Positions 9,609 through 18,734 are shown, counted from the first letter of the stretch. The stretch is 64,000 bases of DNA from Pontimonas sp038118225 (GCA_038118225.1 JAYOHK010000001.1:62001-126000); one strand, 5' to 3'. Translations and numbers: made by a program. The notes: generated by a model from the letters alone, not told the origin.

Positions 9609-9638
9609 TTGTGCCGTAGCCCTTTGCAGGGCTACACT
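9609..9638 (+). promoter_or_regulatory. rpsA promoter (-35 TTGTGC, -10 TACACT)
   Basis: TTGTGC and TACACT are separated by 18 nt just after polA. The predicted transcription start is near 9645, giving an rpsA leader of about 85 nt. The -10 is partly covered by the 3' arm of a perfect 8-bp hairpin (9616-9635), so polA readthrough and rpsA initiation could interfere. Confidence 0.6.
9616..9635 (+). terminator. 8-bp hairpin after polA
   Basis: GTAGCCCT pairs perfectly with AGGGCTAC across a TTGC loop, 10 nt after the polA stop. It has no T tract, so on its own it would be a weak terminator or an mRNA 3' stabiliser. Its 3' arm overlaps the predicted rpsA -10. Confidence 0.5.
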
Positions 9639-9643
9639 GAAGG

Positions 9644-9664
9644 GTCGCCCGCCGGGCGGCTTTT
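9644..9664 (+). terminator. GC-rich hairpin plus T tract, polA terminator or rpsA attenuator
   Basis: A 7-bp stem (one G-U pair) formed by GTCGCCC and GGGCGGC around a GCC loop is followed by TTTT. It is the best intrinsic-terminator shape between polA and rpsA. Because the predicted rpsA transcription start is at its 5' edge, it could also fold at the very 5' end of the rpsA mRNA. Confidence 0.55.
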
Positions 9665-9667
9665 ACC

Positions 9668-9700
9668 ATGTCCACTGGCAACCCAGCCGGGTTGCCCTGA
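9668..9700 (+). CDS. Possible 10-codon leader ORF before rpsA
   Basis: ATG followed by nine codons (reads MSTGNPAGLP) and TGA, within the predicted rpsA leader. A perfect 8-bp hairpin lies inside it. It is 29 nt upstream of the rpsA ATG and has no clear Shine-Dalgarno. Existence as a translated ORF is speculative. Confidence 0.2.
   Translation: MSTGNPAGLP
9677..9696 (+). promoter_or_regulatory. Perfect 8-bp hairpin in the rpsA leader
   Basis: GGCAACCC and GGGTTGCC pair perfectly across an AGCC tetraloop. Together with the hairpins at 9616-9635 and 9644-9660 it makes three stem-loops in 80 nt upstream of rpsA. S1 genes are autoregulated in other bacteria through their leaders; whether this one is regulatory is inference. 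Confidence 0.45.
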
Positions 9701-9729
9701 TTTGATTAACCCATCGGAGTATTAACCGT

Positions 9730-11199
9730 ATGACACCCGCCGCGACCAAAGGCCCTAAGCAAGTAGCAGTCAACGACATTGGCAGCGCAGAAGACTTCCT
9801 GGCCGAGGTCGAAAAGACTCTTAAGTTCTTCAACGACGGAGACCTCATCGAGGGAACTGTTGTAAAAATCGACCGTGACGAGGTTCTCCTCGACGTCGGA
9901 TACAAGACCGAGGGTGTTATTCCCTCCCGCGAGCTTTCCATCAAGCACGACATCGACCCCAACGAGGTCGTCAGTGTTGGTGACCCTGTTGAGGCCCTCG
10001 TCCTCCAGAAGGAAGACAAAGAAGGCCGTCTCATCCTGTCCAAGAAGCGCGCACAGTACGAGCGCGCATGGGGCGATGTTGAGAAGATCAAGGAAGCAGA
10101 CGGTCTCGTCACTGGTTCCGTGATTGAGGTTGTCAAGGGTGGTCTGATTGTTGACATCGGACTGCGCGGCTTCCTTCCCGCATCGCTGATCGAACTGCGC
10201 CGCGTGCGCGACCTGACCCCTTACCTGGGACAGGAAATCGAAGCGAAAATTCTCGAGCTCGACAAGAACCGCAACAACGTTGTGCTTTCTCGACGCGCCC
10301 TGCTGGAGCAGAGCCAGAGCGAAACCCGCAGCAGCTTCCTTACCAACCTTGAAAAGGGCCAGATCCGCAAGGGTGTTGTGTCCTCGATCGTAAACTTCGG
10401 TGCCTTCGTTGACCTTGGCGGTGTGGACGGCCTCGTTCACGTGTCTGAGCTCAGCTGGAAGCACATCGAACACGCCAGCGAGGTTGTTGAAGTTGGTCAA
10501 GAGGTCACCGTCGAGGTTCTCGAGGTTGACATGGACCGTGAGCGCGTTTCGCTCTCGCTCAAGGCCACTCAGGAAGACCCCTGGCAGGCATTTGCCCGTA
10601 CCCACGCAATCGGACAGATCGCTCCGGGTAACGTCACCAAGCTCGTACCGTTCGGTGCGTTCGTCCGTGTCGCAGATGGCATTGAGGGTCTCGTGCACAT
10701 TTCCGAACTGTCGGACAAGCACATCGACCTCGCCGAGCAGGTTGTGTCCGCATCACAGCAGGTCTTCGTCAAGATCATTGACATTGACCTGGAGCGTCGC
10801 CGCATCTCACTGTCGCTGAAGCAGGCCAATGAGGGTGTTGACCCCAATGGCACTGACTTTGACCCCGCACTCTACGGAATGCACGGTGAATATGACGAGG
10901 CCGGAAACTACGTTTACCCAGAAGGCTTCAACTCCGAGACAGGTGAATGGCTCGAGGGCTTTGACGATCAGCGCGCAGAGTGGGAGCGTAACTACGCCGC
11001 CGCTCAGACTCGCTGGGAGGCTCACAAGAAGCAGGTTGCTGACATGGCCGCACTGGTCATCGAGCCTGTTGAGGGTGCCGAGTCGCACGACGACGCCATG
11101 GCTTCGGTCAACGCCGAACCTGCGAGCGCCGGAACTCTCGCCGACGACGAATCGCTTGCCGCACTTCGCGAAAAGCTTCAGGGTTCGTCCGAAGACTAA
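9730..11199 (+). CDS. rpsA: 30S ribosomal protein S1
   Basis: RNA-binding ribosomal protein that helps mRNA bind the 30S subunit. 489 aa with four S1 (OB-fold) repeats beginning near residues 37, 124, 210 and 297 (GTVVKIDRDEVLLDVG, GSVIEVVKGGLIVDIG, GVVSSIVNFGAFVDLGG, GNVTKLVPFGAFVRVADG), as in other high-GC Gram-positives (four repeats, not six), and an acidic C-terminal tail. ATG start. Codon use is strongly biased to C-ending codons, fitting high expression. The leader holds a promoter and stacked hairpins. coaE starts 24 nt downstream and is probably co-transcribed. Confidence 0.97.
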   Translation: MTPAATKGPKQVAVNDIGSAEDFLAEVEKTLKFFNDGDLIEGTVVKIDRDEVLLDVGYKTEGVIPSRELSIKHDIDPNEVVSVGDPVEALVLQKEDKEGRLILSKKRAQYERAWGDVEKIKEADGLVTGSVIEVVKGGLIVDIGLRGFLPASLIELRRVRDLTPYLGQEIEAKILELDKNRNNVVLSRRALLEQSQSETRSSFLTNLEKGQIRKGVVSSIVNFGAFVDLGGVDGLVHVSELSWKHIEHASEVVEVGQEVTVEVLEVDMDRERVSLSLKATQEDPWQAFARTHAIGQIAPGNVTKLVPFGAFVRVADGIEGLVHISELSDKHIDLAEQVVSASQQVFVKIIDIDLERRRISLSLKQANEGVDPNGTDFDPALYGMHGEYDEAGNYVYPEGFNSETGEWLEGFDDQRAEWERNYAAAQTRWEAHKKQVADMAALVIEPVEGAESHDDAMASVNAEPASAGTLADDESLAALREKLQGSSED

Positions 11200-11223
11200 T
11201 TCACCCCTAGAGGGGATACACCA

Positions 11224-11276
11224 GTGACGGTTGTCGCATTGACCGGCGGGATTGCTGCCGGCAAGACAACCGTCAC
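11224..11276 (+). promoter_or_regulatory. Long inverted repeat enclosing the coaE start codon
   Basis: GTGACGGTTGTC (11224-11235), whose first three bases are the coaE start codon, is repeated as an exact 12-bp reverse complement at 11265-11276. An inner 5-bp pair (CCGGC 11243-11247, GCCGG 11257-11261) stacks inside. In RNA this would put the start codon in a stem and hide it from the ribosome. Coding constraint alone (the P-loop) does not require this complementarity. Confidence 0.5.
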
Positions 11277-11859
11277 TGATGTTTTTAGGGCCAAAGGCAT
11301 CACCGTCGTCGACGCAGACCTCATTGCGCGCGAAGCTGTTGCCCCAGGCACACCGGCGCTTACAAGCGTGGTGAAGCGCTTTGGCACCGACGTTCTTCAC
11401 CAAGATGGCAGCCTCGATCGGGCTGCTCTGGCCGAAGTGGCCTTTAGTGACGAGCAAGCCCGCGCTGACCTCAATGCGATTGTTCACCCGGAAGTGTGGC
11501 GTCTGTCGAATGAGCGGTTTCGGGCACATGCGGTAGAACACCCCGACGTCCCTATTGTTTACGCGGTGCCACTTTTGGCCGAAAGCGGGCGTACCAACGA
11601 ATTCGACGCGATCATCGTGGTCGACGCTCCTGCATCACAGCGCGTTGCCCGGCTCATCGAGTCGCGCAACATGAGTGCCGAGGAAGCACAGTCCAGAGTT
11701 GATTCACAGGCGTCCGATGATGATCGTCGCAGGATTGCAGATATCGTGCTCGACTCCTCGGTCAGCGTGGAATCAACGGTGGCAGCAGCCTCCGCCCTAG
11801 CCGATGCGCTCATCGCTGCCTGGCCCAAGGGGCTCAGCACGATTGCCACGCGGTTCTAA
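11224..11859 (+). CDS. coaE: Dephospho-CoA kinase
   Basis: Last step of coenzyme A synthesis: ATP-dependent phosphorylation of the 3'-hydroxyl of dephospho-CoA. 211 aa. P-loop GGIAAGKTT at 8-16, substrate-binding DADLIAREAV at about 31-40, and the LID region VARLIESRNMSAEEAQSRV. Some actinobacterial CoaE carry a C-terminal UPF0157/GrpB domain (about 400 aa); this one does not. GTG start with a GAGGGG purine run upstream, 24 nt after rpsA. Its first codon lies inside a 12-bp inverted repeat that may dampen initiation. Confidence 0.95.
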   Translation: MTVVALTGGIAAGKTTVTDVFRAKGITVVDADLIAREAVAPGTPALTSVVKRFGTDVLHQDGSLDRAALAEVAFSDEQARADLNAIVHPEVWRLSNERFRAHAVEHPDVPIVYAVPLLAESGRTNEFDAIIVVDAPASQRVARLIESRNMSAEEAQSRVDSQASDDDRRRIADIVLDSSVSVESTVAAASALADALIAAWPKGLSTIATRF

Positions 11860-11870
11860 CCATCGCCCAC

Positions 11871-11876
11871 TAGCGT
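11871..11876 (+). promoter_or_regulatory. -10 element TAGCGT, leaderless start of uvrB
   Basis: TAGCGT ends 6 nt before the uvrB GTG. GGAGGG fills the spacer but directly touches the start codon, too close for a standard ribosome binding site. No convincing -35, LexA box or PafBC site is seen. Confidence 0.5.
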
Positions 11877-11882
11877 GGAGGG

Positions 11883-13928
11883 GTGGAACCCACTCGCTCT
11901 GTCACACCCTTTCAGGTTGTCAGTGACTATCAGCCAAGTGGGGATCAGCCTCGAGCACTCGACCAACTTGAGGCAAAGATTAGGGCCGGAGAAACCGACG
12001 TCGCCCTTCTTGGCGCCACCGGTACCGGTAAGACGGCAACGACCGCGTGGTTGATTGAACGTCTTCAGCGCCCCGCGCTCGTTATGGCCCACAATAAGAC
12101 GCTTGCAGCGCAGTTCGCCAACGAGCTGCGTGAGCTCTTTCCGCATAACGCCGTTGAGTACTTCGTCTCCTATTACGACTACTACCAGCCTGAGGCGTAT
12201 GTCCCTCAGACCGATACCTTTATCGAAAAGGACTCATCGATCAACGCAGAAGTCGAGCGCCTTCGCCACTCGACCACCAATGCGTTGTTATCGAGACGAG
12301 ACGTCATCGTCGTGTCGACGGTTTCTTGCATCTACGGCCTGGGAGCGGCCGAGGAGTATCTCGAGGCCATGTTGGCACTCCAGGTGGGCCAGCGAATCCG
12401 TCGTGAGGATCTCGCTCGGGCCTTTGTGGGCATGCAGTACCAACGAAACGATGTCGCTTTCTTGCGCGGTACGTTCCGGGTGCGCGGAGATACCGTCGAA
12501 ATTATCCCTGTGTATGAGGAATACGCGATTCGCATTGAACTCTTCGGCGATGAAATCGAGTCGCTCACCCAGCTACACCCCCTGACGGGCGAGGTCTTGA
12601 ATGATCTCGATAGCGTCTCTGTCTTTCCCGCCACTCACTACGCGGCGAGCAGCGACACCATGAAACGTGCCGTGGTCGACATCAAAGCGGAGCTAGAAGA
12701 GCGTGTTGCCTGGTTCGAAAAGCAAGGGAAGCTTCTGGAGGCTCAGCGCATCCGAATGCGCACCACATACGACTTGGAAATGATGGAGCAAATTGGATTC
12801 TGTAGCGGCATCGAGAACTATTCGCGCCACATCGATGGTCGTAAAGCGGGGGAGCCGCCGAACTGTCTCTTGGACTACTTTCCAGAGGACTTCCTCACGG
12901 TAATCGACGAGTCCCACGTCACTGTTCCCCAAATTGGCGGAATGTTTGAGGGTGACGCCTCCAGGAAGCGCACCCTCGTGGAACACGGTTTCCGTCTCCC
13001 GAGTGCGATGGACAACCGCCCCCTCCGCTTTGATGAATTTCTCGAGCGCACCGGTCAACGGATGTATCTCTCGGCCACACCGGGGACTTATGAGAAAGAG
13101 CACTGCGACGACATGGTTGAGCAGATCATTCGTCCCACCGGTCTCGTTGACCCTCAAGTAATTGTGAAGCCTGCTGCGGGCCAGATTGATGACCTACTGG
13201 AACAAGTCCGTGTGCGCACAAAGAAGAACGAGCGTGTTCTCGTCACTACCTTGACCAAGAAGATGGCTGAGGACTTGACCGACTACCTCGATGAAGCAGG
13301 GGTGAAGGTTCGATACCTTCACTCCGATGTCGACACACTCAAAAGGGTGGAGCTGCTCACTGAGCTGAGGGCCGGGGTCTACGACGTCCTGGTTGGCATC
13401 AACCTTTTGCGAGAGGGTCTCGACCTCCCTGAAGTGTCCTTGGTGGCCATTCTCGACGCAGACAAGGAGGGTTTCCTCCGGTCGCAAACCTCGCTGATTC
13501 AGACCATTGGCCGCGCCGCGAGAAACGTCTCCGGTGAAGTTCATATGTACGCGAACACCATGACCGATTCGATGAAGCGCGCAATCGAAGAGACAAACCG
13601 TAGGCGCGAGCTCCAAGTGGCCTACAACACTGAACACGGCATTGATCCGCAGCCCCTGCGTAAGCGTATTGGTGACATCACCGACGTCCTCGCCCGCGAA
13701 AAGGCGGACACCGAGGAGTTACTCGGGTCTGCAACAGCAGGCGCAGATATTCCGGTCATGCGTGTGGGCGCGGGCGAAGACGAACTCGCCGACTTAATTC
13801 GTCAGCTCACGGAACAAATGATGCAGGCCTCTGCAGAGTTGAAGTTCGAGCTCGCCGCGCGTCTGCGTGATGAACTCGTTGAGTTGAAGCGCGAATTGCG
13901 CCAACTCAACGAACATCGCGCGCGCTGA
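11883..13928 (+). CDS. uvrB: UvrABC system protein B (excinuclease helicase subunit)
   Basis: Damage-verification subunit of nucleotide excision repair. 681 aa. Walker A GATGTGKT at 44-51, the beta-hairpin region VSYYDYYQPEAYVP, helicase motifs IDESHVT and YLSATPG, QTIGRAARN (motif VI), and the C-terminal UVR domain (LKFELAARLRDELVELKREL) that contacts UvrC. GTG start chosen from the start-proximal -10 and the family N-terminus (FQVVSDYQPSGDQP). First of three consecutive uvr genes, 34 nt before uvrA. No SOS box is visible upstream. Confidence 0.97.
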   Translation: MEPTRSVTPFQVVSDYQPSGDQPRALDQLEAKIRAGETDVALLGATGTGKTATTAWLIERLQRPALVMAHNKTLAAQFANELRELFPHNAVEYFVSYYDYYQPEAYVPQTDTFIEKDSSINAEVERLRHSTTNALLSRRDVIVVSTVSCIYGLGAAEEYLEAMLALQVGQRIRREDLARAFVGMQYQRNDVAFLRGTFRVRGDTVEIIPVYEEYAIRIELFGDEIESLTQLHPLTGEVLNDLDSVSVFPATHYAASSDTMKRAVVDIKAELEERVAWFEKQGKLLEAQRIRMRTTYDLEMMEQIGFCSGIENYSRHIDGRKAGEPPNCLLDYFPEDFLTVIDESHVTVPQIGGMFEGDASRKRTLVEHGFRLPSAMDNRPLRFDEFLERTGQRMYLSATPGTYEKEHCDDMVEQIIRPTGLVDPQVIVKPAAGQIDDLLEQVRVRTKKNERVLVTTLTKKMAEDLTDYLDEAGVKVRYLHSDVDTLKRVELLTELRAGVYDVLVGINLLREGLDLPEVSLVAILDADKEGFLRSQTSLIQTIGRAARNVSGEVHMYANTMTDSMKRAIEETNRRRELQVAYNTEHGIDPQPLRKRIGDITDVLAREKADTEELLGSATAGADIPVMRVGAGEDELADLIRQLTEQMMQASAELKFELAARLRDELVELKRELRQLNEHRAR

Positions 13929-13951
13929 GCGTGCACGCAGGTGGTGCCTCT

Positions 13952-13957
13952 TAGACT
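13952..13957 (+). promoter_or_regulatory. -10 element TAGACT, leaderless start of uvrA
   Basis: TAGACT ends 5 nt before the uvrA GTG; no Shine-Dalgarno. It suggests that uvrA has its own start site in addition to readthrough from uvrB. Confidence 0.5.
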
Positions 13958-13962
13958 GAAGC

Positions 13963-16827
13963 GTGCCCATCGAGAAGCCCAGGACCGATTCTGTCCTCAC
14001 CGTCAAGGGCGCCAGAGTTCACAATCTTCAAGATGTTGACCTCACCATTCCGAGAGACTCGCTCGTCGTCTTCACAGGCCTGTCTGGCTCAGGCAAGTCG
14101 TCCATGGCGTTCGACACCATCTTTGCCGAGGGGCAGCGTCGCTACGTGGAGAGCCTCTCGGCCTACGCCAGGCAGTTCCTCGGTCAGGTAGATCGGCCCG
14201 ATGTTGACTTCATCGAAGGGTTAAGCCCCGCGGTGTCCATCGACCAGAAGTCAACAAACAGGAACCCACGCTCCACGGTCGGAACCATCACCGAAATTCA
14301 CGACTATATGCGTCTGCTCTGGGCGCGCACGGGTCAGCCCCACTGCACCGAATGTGGGGAACCCATTGTTCGACAAACGGTCCAGCAAATGGCGGATTCG
14401 TTGCTCGAACTCCCAGAAGGGGAGCGATTCCAGATTCTTGCCCCGATCGTGAGCCAACGAAAGGGCGAATTCGTCGACTTGATGGGCGGCCTCGTCACGA
14501 GCGGATATTCACGAGCCGTGGTGGATGGAGAGCTGATCCAGCTATCAAAACCCCCCAAGCTGGCCAAGACAAAGAAGCACGACATCGACGTTGTCGTTGA
14601 TCGGCTGGTCATTGGCGATGACATTTCCGGACGCCTCGTTGACTCCCTGGAGACGGCGCTTGGGCTGGCCAATGGTGTCATCAAAATCCAGCTGGTCGAC
14701 CGCGAAGGGCCGGCGGCCACACTTCTTAAAAGCGAACACCTCAGTTGCCCCAATGGGCACGCGGTGCGCTTAACCGAGGTCGAACCACGCACCTTTTCAT
14801 TCAACTCTCCGTTTGGTGCCTGCGGGACCTGTTCAGGGCTCGGCTTCAGTATGGCTGTCGACCCAGACATGGTCATCGGCGACGCGTCGCTGTCCATTGC
14901 CGACGGCGCAATCTTGCCGTGGACGCAATCAGGGAAGGGCCTCTACGGCTATTTCAAGAACCTGCTAGGTGGCCTGTCTCAGGACCTCGATTTCTCCCTC
15001 AACACCCCGTGGCAGGACCTTGATGAAGAGGTGCGGCAAGCAGTTCTCCACGGGAACAACTTTGAGGTTGTGGTGAAATGGCGAAACCGTTACGGACGAG
15101 ACGTCAAATATTCGACCGGTTTCGAGGGTGTATTGCCCTACATCGAGCGCAAATACAACGAAACCGAGTCTGACTGGTCCAAACAGCGCTACGCCGAGTA
15201 CCTTCGAGAAATTCCGTGTTCGGCGTGTAACGGCCAACGTCTAAAACCCGAAGTCCTTGCGATTACGGTCTCGGGCAAGTCAATCTCGGAAGTATCCGAC
15301 ATGAGTCTCCAAGACTCCTACGCCTTCATCACCGCACTGGACGTGTCAGAACGTGACGCGCAGATCGCGGCTCCGATTCTGCGAGAAATTACCGCGAGGC
15401 TCAACTTCCTCCTCGAAGTGGGTCTTGGGTACCTCACGCTTTCTCGCGCGGCAGGAAGCCTCAGCGGTGGGGAAGCACAACGCATCCGACTCGCTACCCA
15501 AATCGGGTCCGGGCTCACCGGAGTGCTCTATGTCCTCGATGAGCCCAGTATTGGTCTGCACCAACGCGACAACAGACGACTGATTGACACCCTCGTGAAG
15601 CTGAGGGATCTGGGCAACACGCTCATCGTGGTGGAACACGACGAGGAAACAATCAGGACCGCCGACTGGTTGGTCGATATTGGACCGGGCGCTGGTGAAC
15701 ACGGCGGGCGAATCGTCCACTCCGGACCGGTCGCATCGCTGTCGAAAGCCAAGGATTCGATTACTGCCCAATACCTCTCCGGCGAGCTCGCAATCGTCAG
15801 CGAACGAGAAATCCGGCCCATAGATCCAGAGCGCACCATCACCGTGGTCGGTGCGAAGGAAAACAACCTCAAAGGCATTGACGTGACGTTCCCCCTGGGC
15901 GTTCTCACAGCGGTGACCGGCGTGAGTGGCTCAGGTAAGTCCTCACTCGTCAATGACATCTTGTACCGTTCGTTAGCGAACCGTCTCAACCGCGCCAAGC
16001 ACGTCCCCGGCAAACACACCCGGATTGAAAACGTGGACCTACTGGACAAAATCGTTCACGTAGATCAAGCACCAATCGGCAGGACACCCAGGTCAAACCC
16101 CGCCACCTACACGGGGGTGTTCGACAAAATTCGGGCACTCTTTGCGGAAACTCCAGAGTCCAAGATGCGCGGCTACCAGCAAGGACGCTTTAGCTTCAAC
16201 GTGAAGGGCGGACGCTGCGAAAACTGTTCCGGCGATGGAACCATCACCATCGAAATGAACTTCCTGCCCGACGTGTACGTGCCCTGTGAGGTGTGCCACG
16301 GAGCCAGATACAACCGCGAGACCCTACAAGTCCACTACAAGGGCAAAACAATCGCCGATGTTCTCGACATGCCAATTGAGGAGGCGACGGAGTTCTTTGA
16401 ACCCATTAGCGGGATCCATCGTTATTTGAAGACTCTGGTGGATGTGGGTCTGGGGTATGTGCGCTTGGGCCAATCCGCCACCACCCTCTCGGGTGGTGAA
16501 GCGCAACGCGTCAAGCTCGCCACCGAGCTGCAAAAACGCTCAACGGGACGCACAATCTACGTCCTCGACGAACCGACGACTGGACTGCATTTTCACGACG
16601 TCAAGAAGCTTCTCGACGTGCTTCAAGGGCTGGTAGATAAGGGCAACAGCGTGGTGGTGATCGAACACAACCTCGATGTCATCCGGTCAGCCGACTGGAT
16701 TATTGATTTGGGACCTGACGGGGGAGCAGGAGGGGGAACTCTAGTCACGCAGGGCACCCCCACTGAAGTGTCGCGCAACCCTGCCTCCTACACCGGCGCG
16801 TTCCTCAAAGAGCAACTGGAGAGCTAG
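13963..16827 (+). CDS. uvrA: UvrABC system protein A (excinuclease ATPase)
   Basis: Damage-sensing ATPase of nucleotide excision repair. 954 aa. Two ABC modules: Walker A GLSGSGKSS at 39-47 and GVSGSGKSS near 655; signature motifs SGGEAQRIRLA and SGGEAQRVKLA; Walker B LYVLDEPSIGLH and IYVLDEPTTGLH. Zinc-finger cysteines appear as CTEC, CSAC and the CENC..CEVC pair. It loads UvrB on damaged DNA. GTG start after a TAGACT -10. uvrC follows after one nucleotide, so the two are coupled. Confidence 0.97.
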   Translation: MPIEKPRTDSVLTVKGARVHNLQDVDLTIPRDSLVVFTGLSGSGKSSMAFDTIFAEGQRRYVESLSAYARQFLGQVDRPDVDFIEGLSPAVSIDQKSTNRNPRSTVGTITEIHDYMRLLWARTGQPHCTECGEPIVRQTVQQMADSLLELPEGERFQILAPIVSQRKGEFVDLMGGLVTSGYSRAVVDGELIQLSKPPKLAKTKKHDIDVVVDRLVIGDDISGRLVDSLETALGLANGVIKIQLVDREGPAATLLKSEHLSCPNGHAVRLTEVEPRTFSFNSPFGACGTCSGLGFSMAVDPDMVIGDASLSIADGAILPWTQSGKGLYGYFKNLLGGLSQDLDFSLNTPWQDLDEEVRQAVLHGNNFEVVVKWRNRYGRDVKYSTGFEGVLPYIERKYNETESDWSKQRYAEYLREIPCSACNGQRLKPEVLAITVSGKSISEVSDMSLQDSYAFITALDVSERDAQIAAPILREITARLNFLLEVGLGYLTLSRAAGSLSGGEAQRIRLATQIGSGLTGVLYVLDEPSIGLHQRDNRRLIDTLVKLRDLGNTLIVVEHDEETIRTADWLVDIGPGAGEHGGRIVHSGPVASLSKAKDSITAQYLSGELAIVSEREIRPIDPERTITVVGAKENNLKGIDVTFPLGVLTAVTGVSGSGKSSLVNDILYRSLANRLNRAKHVPGKHTRIENVDLLDKIVHVDQAPIGRTPRSNPATYTGVFDKIRALFAETPESKMRGYQQGRFSFNVKGGRCENCSGDGTITIEMNFLPDVYVPCEVCHGARYNRETLQVHYKGKTIADVLDMPIEEATEFFEPISGIHRYLKTLVDVGLGYVRLGQSATTLSGGEAQRVKLATELQKRSTGRTIYVLDEPTTGLHFHDVKKLLDVLQGLVDKGNSVVVIEHNLDVIRSADWIIDLGPDGGAGGGTLVTQGTPTEVSRNPASYTGAFLKEQLES

Positions 16828-16828
16828 C

Positions 16829-18715
16829 GTGAGTGGCGTTCCCTCCTGGCGGCCCGCCACGAGCGATATTCCGACACAACCCGGGGTATACCGCTTTTAC
16901 GACTCTCGTGGACGCGTGCTCTATGTCGGCAAGGCGAAGAATCTCAGAAACAGACTCACAAGCTATTTCGTGAAACCAGAGCGGTTGATCGAGCGCACCC
17001 GTCGCATGGTGCAAACCGCCAGAACGGTGGACTGGACTGTTGTCCAAACGGAACGTGCTGCACTCCAGCTTGAATACGCCTGGATTAAGGAATTCCAACC
17101 CGAGTTCAACATTCGCTTTCGCGATGACAAGTCGTATCCGTATCTCGTCGTCACCGTGAACGACGACATTCCCCGCGTCTTTCTCTCTCGGCGCAAGGAC
17201 ATTAAGGGAGCGAAGTACTTTGGTCCCTTCCAAAACTCCTGGGCGCTTCGAGACACGCTCTCAACACTTCTCAAAGCATTCCCTGTCCGCTCCTGCACGC
17301 AAGGCGTCTATCAGAAAGCAAAGAAGCAGTCTCGGCCGTGCCTTTTAGGCGACATCGGCAAATGCGCAGCACCCTGTGTCGAGCGGATCACTCCGGCAGA
17401 TCACAAGGCCTTGGCCCTTGGACTCGCGAGTTTTATGGACGGTAAGGACGAAACCGTTCTCGACCGGTTGCGTTACGACATGGTCGAGGCCGCGGAGCGA
17501 CTGGAGTTCGAACGGGCCGCGAAGCTCCGCGACCGCATCGAAGCGATTGACACCATCATGATCAAGAACACCATGGTGCTCGAGGATCGAGTGGATGCCG
17601 ACATTTTCGGGATTGCTAGCGACGAACTTCATGCCGCCGCCCACGTGTTTAGAGTCCGAGGCGGTCGAATTCGGCAAGCCAGGGGATGGGTCGTGGATAT
17701 AGACCACAAACCCAGTCGCTCCGAATTGGTCGAGTTGATTCTTCGCGACGGTTTTGACCAACAGTTCCCACCAGCCAAAGCGGTGATTGTCCCTGAGCTG
17801 CCTCAGGAAACAGGCCTCTGGGAAGAGCGCCTCAGTGAGCTTCGCTCTGGCGCAGGGGAAAAAGGTCGCGTTGAAGTGCGAGTCGCAAAGCGCGGAGATC
17901 TGGCCACCCTTGCTGACACCGTCCGGATCAACGCCGGCCAAACTCTGCAGAGCTACCTATCCAAACGCCAAACAGATGTGGTTGCCCGTACCGCCGCATT
18001 GGCGGAGCTCGCGGATGCACTGGATCTTGAAGAAGCACCTCTCAGAATCGAATGTTTCGACGTTTCTCATCTCGGTGGAGAAAACGCCGTAGCGTCAATG
18101 GTCGTGTTTGAAGATGGTGTTCCCCGACGCGAGCACTACCGAAAGTTCGCACTGGATAATCCTCGCGACGACACCGAAGCTATCTATGAAGTGGTGTCTC
18201 GTCGCGCCAAAAGACTGCTCGGGGCAGAAGAAGAATCCGACGTCACACACGATAAGAGTGGCTTTGCCTATCCGCCAGGCCTGCTCGTCATTGACGGTGG
18301 CCTCCCTCAGGTCAACGCCGCACGGAGAGCCCTGGACGACGTGGGTGTGGATATTCCCATTTGCGGACTCGCCAAGCGTCTGGAGGAAATCTGGCGTCCA
18401 GCCTCGGATTTCCCTACCATCCTTCCGCGGTCCTCCGAGGCACTGTTTCTGCTCCAACGCGTCCGAGACGAAGCACACCGTGTTGCTATTACCTACCAAC
18501 GTGGCACGCGGAAGCGCTCTCTTCGCAGCCAACTTCACGACATCCCCGGAGTGGGGGAGGCGATGGCCAACGCGCTCCTGAAGCATTTTGGTTCGGTCGC
18601 AGCGCTTAAGCAGGCTGAACCTAAGCGCCTGATGGAGGTTCCTGGCGTGGGAACGTCTTTGGCAGAGCGCATCTGGAACCACCTGCATTCTGCGCCACAG
18701 CGACAAGACTCCTAG
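16829..18715 (+). CDS. uvrC: UvrABC system protein C (dual-incision endonuclease)
   Basis: Makes both incisions in nucleotide excision repair. 628 aa. GIY-YIG nuclease at the N-terminus (GVYRFYDSRGRVLYVGKAKN), UVR domain (AAERLEFERAAKLRDRIEAI) that binds UvrB, RNase H-like second nuclease (CFDVSHLGGENAVASMVVFE, LLVIDGGLPQVNAARRAL) and a C-terminal tandem helix-hairpin-helix (IPGVGEAMANALLKHFGS, VPGVGTSLAERIW). GTG start with GGAGAG just upstream at the end of uvrA. In most actinobacteria rapZ follows, as here. Confidence 0.97.
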   Translation: MSGVPSWRPATSDIPTQPGVYRFYDSRGRVLYVGKAKNLRNRLTSYFVKPERLIERTRRMVQTARTVDWTVVQTERAALQLEYAWIKEFQPEFNIRFRDDKSYPYLVVTVNDDIPRVFLSRRKDIKGAKYFGPFQNSWALRDTLSTLLKAFPVRSCTQGVYQKAKKQSRPCLLGDIGKCAAPCVERITPADHKALALGLASFMDGKDETVLDRLRYDMVEAAERLEFERAAKLRDRIEAIDTIMIKNTMVLEDRVDADIFGIASDELHAAAHVFRVRGGRIRQARGWVVDIDHKPSRSELVELILRDGFDQQFPPAKAVIVPELPQETGLWEERLSELRSGAGEKGRVEVRVAKRGDLATLADTVRINAGQTLQSYLSKRQTDVVARTAALAELADALDLEEAPLRIECFDVSHLGGENAVASMVVFEDGVPRREHYRKFALDNPRDDTEAIYEVVSRRAKRLLGAEEESDVTHDKSGFAYPPGLLVIDGGLPQVNAARRALDDVGVDIPICGLAKRLEEIWRPASDFPTILPRSSEALFLLQRVRDEAHRVAITYQRGTRKRSLRSQLHDIPGVGEAMANALLKHFGSVAALKQAEPKRLMEVPGVGTSLAERIWNHLHSAPQRQDS

Positions 18716-18734
18716 GTTTGGTTCTGCCGCAAAC

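Noticed and set aside
11917..11925. TTGTCAGTG, half of the PafBC-type damage promoter motif
   Set aside because: It is about 35 nt inside the uvrB coding region and is not followed by TANNNT at the required spacing.
18095..18706. 203-aa open frame opposite uvrC
   Set aside because: Antisense shadow over the conserved UvrC nuclease and HhH domains.
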